A stretch of DNA of 64,000 nucleotides from Georgenia wutianyii (lineage in GTDB: Bacteria; Actinomycetota; Actinomycetes; Actinomycetales; Actinomycetaceae). The position numbers and the translations under genes are program-made. The stretch covers positions 744,001 through 808,000 of the forward strand of contig NZ_CP040899.1 in NCBI RefSeq assembly GCF_006349365.1, written 5' to 3'. The notes beneath the pieces are model-generated. The model saw nothing but the letters and a program-made list of their open reading frames with translations. It did no database searches and was not told the DNA's origin. How positions within the stretch are numbered: position 1 is the first letter of the stretch; each line of letters starts with the position of its first letter. Positions 38,368 to 45,353 of this stretch are shown piece by piece.

Positions 38368-38777
38368 TCAGCGACCAGCTCGCCCGCGACCTCGAGGGCG
38401 CCGGCCTGCGCTGGGACCCGGCGCCCGGCGACCGCTTCCGGATCAAGGCCGAGGCACTGTCCGAGGACGTCTTCATCCTGTCCCACATGGTCATCGAGGC
38501 CCGCACCTACCAGGGCGGCACGGTGCTCAACTTCAACGGGACCACCGAGTGGGCGCTGGACAACGTCTCCAAGGACGACGCCCTGTGGCTCCCGCGCGAG
38601 GACCAGCTGCGCGAGTTCCTCGGCGGCACGTTCCGAGGTCTGACGAGAGACGACGGCGAGTGGGTCGTGACGACGACCGGCCCGGGCGGACAGGTGGAGG
38701 AGTACCGGGCGCCGGACGTCGAGGACGCCTACGCCACGGCCCTGCTCGACCTCGTCGGCAGGGCCGTGGCGGGGTAG
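38364..38777 (+). CDS. Conserved hypothetical protein coupled to the DUF72 gene
   Basis: 137 residues from ATG 38364 (ATGA overlap). Contains MISDQLARDLEGAGLRWDPA, GDRFRIKAEALSEDVFILSH and NFNGTTEWALDNVSKDDALWLPREDQLREFLGG. Homologues in actinobacteria are sometimes labelled pilus protein CpaE, but it has no P-loop, so that label is not supported. Function unknown. Confidence 0.78.
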   Translation: MISDQLARDLEGAGLRWDPAPGDRFRIKAEALSEDVFILSHMVIEARTYQGGTVLNFNGTTEWALDNVSKDDALWLPREDQLREFLGGTFRGLTRDDGEWVVTTTGPGGQVEEYRAPDVEDAYATALLDLVGRAVAG

Positions 38778-38780
38778 GTG

Positions 38781-38807
38781 AGGTTCGGCGCCGCCCGCGC
38801 CGGACCT
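38781..38807. terminator. Hairpin between convergent genes
   Basis: AGGTTCGGCGC (38781-38791), loop CGCCC, GCGCCGGACCT (38797-38807); one mismatch or wobble. Lies between the stops at 38777 and 38813. Confidence 0.6.
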
Positions 38808-38812
38808 CCACC

Positions 38813-39514
38813 TCACTGCTCCAGAGAGACCGTGACCCCGCCGGAGAACACCGAGTCGTGGAGCTCGATCGCCGCCGGGACGGCGTCGGCCGGGACGTCG
38901 AAGACGACGACGCCCTCGACGGAGTTCCCCGGGTTGATGTCGTTGAGGAAGGTGTCGGCGTCGTCGAGGTAGATCGCCGCCGACGAGTTCGCCGAGTGCT
39001 GACGGCCCTGGTCGTCGACGAGGGTCTGGTTGCTGCCGCTGAGCATCTGCGCCTCGTCGCCGATGTTGGCCACCGTCATGTGGACGAGGACGAACTGGCC
39101 CTGGGCCTCCTCACCGAAGAGGTCGTTGCCCACCGCGGCGACGCCGGTCTCCACGGCGGTGACGGTGAACTCGAACTTCCCGTCGCGGACGGCGTCGCCG
39201 ATCTTGGGCAGGTCAACGGGAGCCGCCTCGGGCGCCTCGTCCTCGGCGGTCTCCTCGGGAGCGGCAGCGGGCGCGTCCGCGGCGGGGGTGGCGGCGGGCG
39301 TCGGCTCGTCCCCACCTCCCCCGACGGCCGCCGCGCCGACGCCGAGGACGACGACGGCGAGCATGCCGGTGAGAATCTTGTGCCGAGCGAACCAGCTCCT
39401 GCGTGCCGGAGCCGGAGGCGGCAGGGGCGCCGGGGCGCCGCCGGAGGTGTAGGCGCCGGGGCCTTGCGGGGCGAAGGGCGGGATGGGCTGGTGCCGGTCG
39501 TCGGAGTGGTTCAC
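38813..39514 (-). CDS. DUF4352-type secreted/membrane-anchored protein
   Basis: 233 residues from GTG 39512-39514, chosen because AGGAGG stands 6 nt before it. A Pro-rich cytoplasmic tail, one membrane helix (ILTGMLAVVVLGVGAAAVGG), an acidic Ala/Pro linker, then a beta-sandwich domain: PKIGDAVRDGKFEFTVTAVE, GQFVLVHMTVANIGDEAQML and NPGNSVEGVVVFDVP, the DUF4352 pattern. Surface-exposed; role unknown. Confidence 0.87.
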   Translation of the reverse strand: MNHSDDRHQPIPPFAPQGPGAYTSGGAPAPLPPPAPARRSWFARHKILTGMLAVVVLGVGAAAVGGGGDEPTPAATPAADAPAAAPEETAEDEAPEAAPVDLPKIGDAVRDGKFEFTVTAVETGVAAVGNDLFGEEAQGQFVLVHMTVANIGDEAQMLSGSNQTLVDDQGRQHSANSSAAIYLDDADTFLNDINPGNSVEGVVVFDVPADAVPAAIELHDSVFSGGVTVSLEQ

Positions 39515-39684
39515 GGTGTCCTCCTGGGGTCGTCTGAGCTGATGGCCCCAGCCAACGCGCCGCGCCCCCACCCCGGCATCGGCCGGTCGCCCAGAACGCG
39601 GTAGCCGATCGGCCAGGTGCCGGCGCCCCGCGCTGGCCGGACGGCGGGTGCCGCCGTGTCGGTGGGGTTGCCTACGGTGAGCAC

Positions 39685-40923
39685 ATGGAGCGCGATGCCG
39701 TCGTCACCGAGCAGCGGGCGCCGTGGTGGCGCACGGTGCTGTGGGGCACGCTGTGCGCCGGCGCCTCACTCACCTCGGTCGGCTTCTCCGAGCTCCTGCG
39801 TCGTGACGAGTACGGCTGGCAGGTGCTGCTCGCCCTGCTCGGCCTGCTGCTCGCGCTGGGCCTGCCGGTGCTCCTCGTGCGGCGCCACCGCGCGCCGTTC
39901 GCGGTCACCCTCGTCGCGTCTGCGGCGGCCGTCGTCGTGCCGATCGGGTCGTGGACGGCGCTCGTGGGCCTCGGCTCGCTCATCGGGCGGCGCCGCGGCC
40001 GGCAGGTGCGGTGGGCGGCCGCGGCCGCCGTGGCGGCCACCGTCGTCAGCATCGTGCGGGACACCCGCGGCGCGACGTCGGCCACGTCCCTGGTCAAGAC
40101 GGTCTTCGCGCCCGCCGACGCCGCCCCCGGCGTCAAGGTCGTGCTCGGGTGGTGGGTCGCGCCGCTCCTCGTCCTGCTCGGGGTGGCGATCGCTGTCGGC
40201 GCCGGCCTCGCTGTGCGCGCGCAGCGCCTCGCCGCCGTCTCGGCCGGCCAGGTCACGGCCGCGCGCCACGCGAGCGCCGAGCTCGGGGACCGGCTCGCTC
40301 GTCAGCGGGAGCGGGAACGGATCGGCCGGGAGGTGCACGACGTCCTCGGGCACCGGCTGTCACTGCTCAACCTCCACGCCGGCGCGCTGGAGGCGCACGC
40401 ACCCGACGGGCCGCTCGGTGACAGCGCCCGCCTGGTGCGGGAGAGCGCGGCGCGCTCGATGGCCGACCTGCGCTCGCTGCTCGCCGTCCTCGACGAGCCG
40501 CTCGACGCCGGGCCGACCGAGCCGGACCTCTCGCTCGTCGACCTCCCGCAGATGATCGCCGAGACCGTCGAGACCGGTGTGCCGGTGAGCTCATCCGTCT
40601 ACGTCGACAGCGCCGAGCGGGCCGACCCCGCGCTGGCCCGCGCGGTCTACCGGATCGTCCAGGAGGTCCTCACCAACGCCCGGAGGCACGCCCCCGCGCA
40701 GCCGATCCGGCTCGAGGTCAGCGGCGGGCCCGCCGCGGGGATGCGCATCGACGCGCGCAACCCCTACGTGCCCGGCGCCGGGGAGCAGGGGGCGGGCCAG
40801 GGCCTGCGCGGCATGGCGGAACGGGTCGAGCTGCTCGGTGGGCAGCTCGCCTACGGCCTGGACGACCGCGGGCGAACCTTCCGTGTCACCGTCGACCTGC
40901 CGTGGCGCGACTCCGGTGTCTGA
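39685..40923 (+). CDS. Two-component sensor histidine kinase, NarL-partner type (HisKA_3)
   Basis: 412 residues from ATG 39685, 6 nt after TACGGT (39673-39678): leaderless. About six hydrophobic segments lie in the first 190 residues with no large extracellular loop, so the stimulus is probably sensed in the membrane. H-box ERERIGREVHDVLGHRLSLL with H218; HATPase_c with VLTNARRHAP and GQGLRGMAERVELLGGQL. Partner regulator 21 bp downstream. Confidence 0.92.
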   Translation: MERDAVVTEQRAPWWRTVLWGTLCAGASLTSVGFSELLRRDEYGWQVLLALLGLLLALGLPVLLVRRHRAPFAVTLVASAAAVVVPIGSWTALVGLGSLIGRRRGRQVRWAAAAAVAATVVSIVRDTRGATSATSLVKTVFAPADAAPGVKVVLGWWVAPLLVLLGVAIAVGAGLAVRAQRLAAVSAGQVTAARHASAELGDRLARQRERERIGREVHDVLGHRLSLLNLHAGALEAHAPDGPLGDSARLVRESAARSMADLRSLLAVLDEPLDAGPTEPDLSLVDLPQMIAETVETGVPVSSSVYVDSAERADPALARAVYRIVQEVLTNARRHAPAQPIRLEVSGGPAAGMRIDARNPYVPGAGEQGAGQGLRGMAERVELLGGQLAYGLDDRGRTFRVTVDLPWRDSGV

Positions 40924-40944
40924 CCCCCCACCTACGATGGCGGC

Positions 40945-41607
40945 GTGCTCGACACCTGCCGCGTCCTCCTGGTCGACGACGACCCGCTCGTCCGGTCGGG
41001 CCTGCGGCTGCTCCTCACGAGCGACCCGCACGTCGAGGTCGTCGGGGAGGTCGCCGACGGTGACGAGGTCGTCGAGGCGGTGCAGCGCCACGCCCCCGAC
41101 GTCGTCCTGATGGACCTGCGCATGGCGCGCACCGACGGCGTCGAGGCCACCCGGGCCGTGCGCCGGCTGCCGCGCGCACCGCACGTCGTCGTCCTCACCG
41201 TGTGGGACGTCGACGACGCGGTGCTGCGCAGCCTCGACGCCGGGGCCGAGGGCTTCCTGCTCAAGTCGTCCTCACCGACGGAGATCATCGCGGCCGTGCG
41301 CGCAGTGATGGCGGGTGACGCCGTCCTGTCCCCGCGCAGCACCCGTCAGGTGCTCGACCACTACCGCGACGACGGCGACCGCCGTGCCGTCGAGGCGGCG
41401 CAGGCTGCGCTCGCCGGGCTGACCGACCGGGAGCGCGACGTCGTCGTCGCCGTGGGGCAAGGGCTGAGCAACGCCGAGGTCGCCTCCCGGCTCTACGTGT
41501 CTGTGGCGACCGTCAAGGCCCACCTCGCGACGATCCAGACCAAGCTCGGGGTGCGCAACCGCGTGCAGGTCGCCGTTCGCGCCGAGCGCGCCGGCCTGCT
41601 GCGCTGA
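40945..41607 (+). CDS. Response regulator, NarL/LuxR family
   Basis: 220 residues from GTG 40945, 6 nt after TACGAT (40933-40938), so it has its own leaderless promoter within the operon. Receiver: VLLVDDDPLVRSGLRLLL, phospho-acceptor D57 in LMDLRMART and GFLLKSS. LuxR HTH: LTDRERDVVVAVGQGLSNAEVASRLYVSVATVKAHL. Target genes unknown; CspABC-type cell-envelope or transporter targets are common for such pairs but none is adjacent. Confidence 0.94.
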   Translation: MLDTCRVLLVDDDPLVRSGLRLLLTSDPHVEVVGEVADGDEVVEAVQRHAPDVVLMDLRMARTDGVEATRAVRRLPRAPHVVVLTVWDVDDAVLRSLDAGAEGFLLKSSSPTEIIAAVRAVMAGDAVLSPRSTRQVLDHYRDDGDRRAVEAAQAALAGLTDRERDVVVAVGQGLSNAEVASRLYVSVATVKAHLATIQTKLGVRNRVQVAVRAERAGLLR

Positions 41608-41699
41608 CCAGTGCCGCATGGCGGACTTCCGGCCCAGGCCGTGTCCGCTCCCGCCTGTTACGGGACCGGACGCTCACATGAGGCGTTCGCCACGCCGCC

Positions 41700-41740
41700 G
41701 TGACCAAAACGTGACATGCGGGCGCCGCGGTGGCTACTGT
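41700..41740 (+). promoter_or_regulatory. Promoter of the CAP-domain gene with GTGAC direct repeat
   Basis: GTGAC at 41700-41704 and 41711-41715 (11-bp pitch) lie over and just upstream of a -35-like GTGACA (41711-41716); TACTGT (41735-41740) is the -10 at 18-bp spacing. The repeat resembles the paired pentamers bound by MtrA-type regulators (inference). Confidence 0.5.
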
Positions 41741-41871
41741 CGGGCGTGTCCGGCGCCCCTCCAGGCCGGGCCCTCCGGGTGGTTCCCCGTCCCGCCGCCG
41801 CCCTGAGGACGACGAATGCCGTGGCGGGCGGGACCGTGCTCGCGGCCCCAGGGGACAGAGACGAGCCCGCC
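41741..41871 (+). promoter_or_regulatory. Long structured leader of the CAP-domain gene; possible c-di-AMP riboswitch
   Basis: About 125 nt between the predicted transcription start and GTG 41872. It contains GACGACGAATGCC (41808-41820) and AGGGGACAGAGACGAGCCCG, elements reminiscent of ydaO/yuaA leaders that precede actinobacterial wall-hydrolase genes. I cannot fold it to certainty. The 41608-41699 part shows nothing definite. Confidence 0.3.
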
Positions 41872-42756
41872 GTGACCTCACCCAGGTCCCATCGAGCCAG
41901 TACCTCCGTCCACGCCCTCGCCCGCCCCTTCCAGCTCCTCCTCCGCTCCCGGGCCCGCGTCTGCCCGGCCCTGCAGCGGCGCTACCGCGCCGCGCTCGCC
42001 GGCGGGCTGGCCCTCACGCTCACCGCCGCAGTCAGTGCCGCCGCGGTCGTCGAGGACGACACCGCCTCCGCCCGCACCGCGCTCGCCCCGATCTCGCTCG
42101 AGGCCTCCGCCGACGCGACCGCCCCCGGCATCACCGTGCCCGAGGAGACCGACCTCGTGCTCAGCGAGCTCGACGTCGACGTCGAGCTCGGCAAGAGCGA
42201 GGTCGAGGACCTGCGCGAGGCCCAGGCCGCCAGCCGCGCCGCCGAGCGACAGGCGCTGGAGGAGGTGGCCGCCGCCGAGACCCAGGCCGAGCAGCAGGCC
42301 GCTGCCGAGGAGGCACCGGTCGCCGAGGAGGCTCCGGCTGCTCGGGAGGCCCCGGCACCGGTCGCGGCGGCCGAAGCAGGTGAGCAGGGCGCGCTCGCCG
42401 CCATGGTCAACGACCTGCGCGCGCAGAACGGTCTCGGTGCTCTCGCCCGCGACGCCGGCCTCGACTCCGTCGCCCAGGGGTGGGCCGAGTGGATGGCCGC
42501 CAACCAGGTGCTCCAGCACAACCCGAACTACAAGAGCCAGATCGGCGCCGGCTGGGCGCGGTCGGGGGAGAACATCGTCCGCAACACCGGCGCTGCCGGC
42601 TGGGCGCCCGGGGAGATCACCTCGTGGATGTTCAACTGGTGGGCCAGTTCCGCGCCGCACCGCGCGAACATGCTCGGCGCCGAGTACACCCACGTCGGTG
42701 TCGGCTACGCGATGGGCGCGGGCGGACCGTACGCCGTCCTGGTCTTCGGCGGCTGA
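41872..42756 (+). CDS. Secreted CAP-domain (SCP/PR1-like) protein
   Basis: 294 residues from GTG 41872; the frame is open further upstream, but that stretch looks like leader RNA. A long twin-basic signal region ends in a hydrophobic core (AALAGGLALTLTAAVSAAAV). A Glu/Ala-rich coiled coil (VEDLREAQAASRAAERQALE) and a Pro/Ala linker follow. The C-terminal CAP domain has MVNDLRAQNGLGALARDAGL, WAEWMAANQVLQHNP, SGENIV and HRANMLGAEYTHVGVGYA. Extracellular; CAP domains have varied roles. Control by MtrA or c-di-AMP is inference. Confidence 0.88.
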   Translation: MTSPRSHRASTSVHALARPFQLLLRSRARVCPALQRRYRAALAGGLALTLTAAVSAAAVVEDDTASARTALAPISLEASADATAPGITVPEETDLVLSELDVDVELGKSEVEDLREAQAASRAAERQALEEVAAAETQAEQQAAAEEAPVAEEAPAAREAPAPVAAAEAGEQGALAAMVNDLRAQNGLGALARDAGLDSVAQGWAEWMAANQVLQHNPNYKSQIGAGWARSGENIVRNTGAAGWAPGEITSWMFNWWASSAPHRANMLGAEYTHVGVGYAMGAGGPYAVLVFGG

Positions 42757-42778
42757 CGCCACCCACGTTCCGCGCGAC

Positions 42779-42807
42779 GGGCCCTGCACCGTGGTGGTGC
42801 AGGGCCC
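42779..42807. terminator. Bidirectional terminator between CAP gene and Gfo/Idh operon
   Basis: Perfect 12-bp stem GGGCCCTGCACC (42779-42790), 5-nt loop, GGTGCAGGGCCC (42796-42807), between convergent stops at 42756 and 42838. Confidence 0.88.
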
Positions 42808-42837
42808 CGTGCGCGTTTGTGGTGGGCGTGTGCGGTC

Positions 42838-43872
42838 TCAGCCGACGGGGACGACGTCCCCCCGCTCGGCGGAGCGGTAGGCGGCGTCGACGACGGCGAG
42901 GGAGGCCCGCGCCTCACGCACCGTGTAGTCGGGCACCGCGCCCGCGACGAGGCAGTCGACGACGTGGCGCAGGTAGCGCTCGGCGGCGACCTGGCCGGCG
43001 TCGGCGGTGAGGGACGTCGCGCCGTCGGGGCCGAACTTCGCGACGGCCGGGCGGTCGTCGTCGACGACGGCGTGACCGTGGGACCCGAGCAGGCGCAGCG
43101 AGCTCGTCGTCGGCGTCGTGCCCGGGGCGTAGGGCACCCGGCCGAGCGTCACCGTCGCGGTGACGCCGCGCTCGAGGAGGAGGCTCACCACGGCGCTGTC
43201 CTCCACCCCGTGCTCGGCGTGCAGCTCGGAGAACAGCGCGCCCGTGAAGGCGTGCACCTCCACCGTCCGCAGCCCCGTGAGGTAGGTGACGGCGTCGGCG
43301 CAGTAGCAGAGGAAGTTGAGCATCTCCCCGCCCCCGGAGAGCGCAGGGTCGACGACGAGCTCGGGGCGCTCGACCGACGTGGCGAAGTGGGCCCCCGAGG
43401 CGAGGAGCTCCACGTCGAGGTGGCGGGGCAGACCGACGTGGCCCGCGTCCACCCAGGCGCGGGCGCGGCGCAGGGACGGGGCGTGCGTCCGGTTGACGAC
43501 GGCGCAGACCCTGCCTGTGCGCTCGGCGGCCTCGACGAGCGCGTCCGCGTCCGCGAGCGTCGTTGCGCCCGGCTCGTCGATGAGCACGTCGATGCCGGCG
43601 AACAGCGCAGCGAGGGCGAGTCGGGCGTGGCGGGCCGGGCTGCTGCACACGACGACGAGGTCGACCTCGGCGGGGTCGAGGACCTCGGCGACGGTCTCGG
43701 TGTAGCGCACCCCGGCGCGCTCGGCGGCGGCTCGCGAGTCCGCTCGCATCCACTCCGGCGCGTTGGGCTCCTCCGCGACGGCGACGAGCTCGACCCGATC
43801 GTCCTGCCCGAGCAGGCGCAGGTAGTCGGTGGCGTGGCGGACTGCCGACAGGACGGCGACTCGCAGGGCCAT
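42838..43872 (-). CDS. Gfo/Idh/MocA family oxidoreductase (second copy)
   Basis: 344 residues from ATG 43870-43872, overlapping the upstream stop by ATGA. N-terminal Rossmann domain (VAVLSAVRHATDYLRLL lacks the classic GxGxxG), VVCSSPARHARLALAALFAGIDVLIDEPGATTLADADAL (EKP motif appears as DEP), and a C-terminal substrate domain (FATSVERPELVVDPALSGGGEMLNFLCYCADA). The degenerate glycine loop and DEP in place of EKP raise doubt about classic NAD-dependent catalysis. Part of a sugar locus with the next gene. Confidence 0.87.
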   Translation of the reverse strand: MALRVAVLSAVRHATDYLRLLGQDDRVELVAVAEEPNAPEWMRADSRAAAERAGVRYTETVAEVLDPAEVDLVVVCSSPARHARLALAALFAGIDVLIDEPGATTLADADALVEAAERTGRVCAVVNRTHAPSLRRARAWVDAGHVGLPRHLDVELLASGAHFATSVERPELVVDPALSGGGEMLNFLCYCADAVTYLTGLRTVEVHAFTGALFSELHAEHGVEDSAVVSLLLERGVTATVTLGRVPYAPGTTPTTSSLRLLGSHGHAVVDDDRPAVAKFGPDGATSLTADAGQVAAERYLRHVVDCLVAGAVPDYTVREARASLAVVDAAYRSAERGDVVPVG

Positions 43873-44906
43873 CAGAGGACCTCCTCGACGGGGGCGTTCG
43901 CGCCGACGACGGGGTCGGCCTCGATCTCGGTGACGTGGACGCGCCGTCCGGTGACGAGCGAGCGCTGGGCGGCGAGCGCGCCGGCGAGGGCCCCGCGCAC
44001 CTGGTCGGGGCGTACGAGCGGGCGGGCTGTGCCCGTGACGACGTCGGCCCAGTGCTCGAGCTGGTCGCGCAGCGCCCCCTCGAGTGACAGCGGGGCGGGC
44101 CGGGCGGCGTCGGAGGTCAGCCCCGGCTCGTCCTCGGTGGAGTGGCGCAGCGTCCCGCCCGTGCCGACGAGGACGACCCGGCGGAGCACGTCCCCGCGCC
44201 GGCGCAGGGCGTAGTACAGCTCGAGCGTCGCGAGCCCGCCGTCCGCGGTGCGCAGCTGCACCTGGAAGGAGTCGGGGGACTCCATGTCGGGGGAGAAGGT
44301 GCGCACGCCCCGTGCGAACACCTCCGCCGGCGCCGAGCCGAGCAGCCAGGTCGCGGCGTCGAGGATGTGGGTGCCGTTGTGCACCGGGTGGCCACCGGAC
44401 AGCGCGGGGTCGAGCTGCCAGCTGCGCCACCCGCCGGGCCATGCGTGACCGGTGTACCAGCTGATGTGCAGCAGGCGAGGGGTGCCTACCTCCCCGCTCT
44501 GGGCGGCGCGGGCCAGGCGGGCGACGGCCGGCTGGAATCGCACGGTCTGACCGACGAGGAGACTCGTGTGGCGGGTGGCCGCGGTCATCGCGTCGAGCTG
44601 GGCGAGGGACAGGGCGGCCGGCTGGTCGACGTGGACGTGCTTGCCGGCGTGACCCGCGACGATCGTCCACGGGGCGTGGCCGGGCGTGGCGTTGACGATG
44701 TCGACCGCCTGGACGGCAGGGTCGGTGACCGCGCCGTGGATGTCGGTCGTCGCGCGGGCGCCGACGAGCCGCGCGAGCTCCTCGGCGCGCGCGAGGTCGC
44801 TGTCGGCGACCCAGCGGACCCGCAGGCGCGGGATCTGCTGCAGCGCCCGGAGGTGCTCGACGGCGGAGGTGCCCGTGCCGACGACGGCGACGGCAGCGGG
44901 CGTCAC
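43872..44906 (-). CDS. Gfo/Idh/MocA family oxidoreductase (first copy)
   Basis: 344 residues from GTG 44904-44906. Rossmann loop VAVVGTGTSAVEHLRALQ; ATPGHAPWTIVAGHAGKHVHVDQPAALSLAQLDAM, where the usual EKP is DQP; substrate region WQLDPALSGGHPVHNGTHILDAATWLLG. The catalytic H-x-x-x-H/D-type segment HNGTHILD is present. Likely acts on a sugar or inositol derivative; divergent from ROK/NanE, suggesting amino-sugar or sialic-acid-related metabolism. Confidence 0.87.
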   Translation of the reverse strand: MTPAAVAVVGTGTSAVEHLRALQQIPRLRVRWVADSDLARAEELARLVGARATTDIHGAVTDPAVQAVDIVNATPGHAPWTIVAGHAGKHVHVDQPAALSLAQLDAMTAATRHTSLLVGQTVRFQPAVARLARAAQSGEVGTPRLLHISWYTGHAWPGGWRSWQLDPALSGGHPVHNGTHILDAATWLLGSAPAEVFARGVRTFSPDMESPDSFQVQLRTADGGLATLELYYALRRRGDVLRRVVLVGTGGTLRHSTEDEPGLTSDAARPAPLSLEGALRDQLEHWADVVTGTARPLVRPDQVRGALAGALAAQRSLVTGRRVHVTEIEADPVVGANAPVEEVL

Positions 44907-45064
44907 GGCGCGTCGCCTTCGGCGGTCCACCCGACGCTCCGCCGGGCGGCCCGGAGGGCGTGCAGGACCGGCGGTGCGTCGGGGAGGGCATGGTTCCGGG
45001 TCTCGGCCGTCGTCGGCCGGAGGGGTTCACGACCGGGCCGGCCGAGGAGCAGTGCAGTGATCAC
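44903..45064 (-). CDS. Putative 53-residue small protein leading the Gfo/Idh operon
   Basis: From GTG 45062-45064 (AAAGG about 10 nt upstream) to a TGA that overlaps the Gfo start as GTGA. Third codon positions are mostly G or C, as in real genes here. The product (VITALLLGRPGREPLRPTTA..., ending RSVGWTAEGDAP) is Arg/Pro-rich and not recognised. It could be a leader that feeds ribosomes into the Gfo gene. Confidence 0.35.
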   Translation of the reverse strand: MITALLLGRPGREPLRPTTAETRNHALPDAPPVLHALRAARRSVGWTAEGDAP

Positions 45065-45353
45065 CGTGGTGTGACCTTTCGCGGGCTGTGAGGGTCGGGT
45101 CGACGGCACCTCTGACATCGGACATGGCTGTCTCACAGAGGAGCTCATGCTGAGAACATCCTTCCGCAGGTCGTGCCGCACCGCTGGTGTGGCCGCCGCG
45201 ATCCGTGACGCAGGCGTGCCGGCCCACGGCCGACAGGCCTCTGTACGCTCGGCGCGGGGTACCGCGGCCGGGCCGGCCGCGGTACCCGCACGGGCGGCCT
45301 CCTGCCCCCGTGCGCCGAGCGCCGGCAGCCATGCGCAGCAGAGAGGACCGCAC
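45065..45353. other. Divergent control region between Gfo/Idh operon and ROK-nanE operon
   Basis: 289 bp. Holds CTGTGAG (45086-45092) mirrored by CTCACAG (45132-45138), CCTCTG (45109-45114) mirrored by CAGAGG (45136-45141), a TACGCT -10 (45243-45248) and the 31-bp palindrome at 45257. The stretch 45147-45353 is open in frame with the ROK gene but does not look coding. Confidence 0.5.
45257..45287. promoter_or_regulatory. 31-bp palindrome at the predicted ROK-nanE transcription start
   Basis: Arms GGGTACCGCGGCC (45257-45269) and GGCCGCGGTACCC (45275-45287), perfect over 13 bp, 5-nt centre. Begins 9 nt after TACGCT, i.e. right at +1, so it could be an operator blocking initiation or a 5'-terminal hairpin on the mRNA. 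It is too far (67 nt) from the start codon to hide the ribosome site. Confidence 0.6.

Noticed and set aside
38364..38777. Pilus assembly protein CpaE
   Set aside because: No P-loop or receiver domain; the label in databases appears to be carried over by error.
41622..41634. Single copy of a GCGGACTTCCG-like 18-bp repeat unit
   Set aside because: Only part of one unit matches and no tandem neighbour exists; likely chance or a decayed unit.
45147..45353. N-terminal extension of the ROK kinase
   Set aside because: In frame but contains the 31-bp palindrome, lacks family similarity, and GTG 45354 has a good ribosome site.
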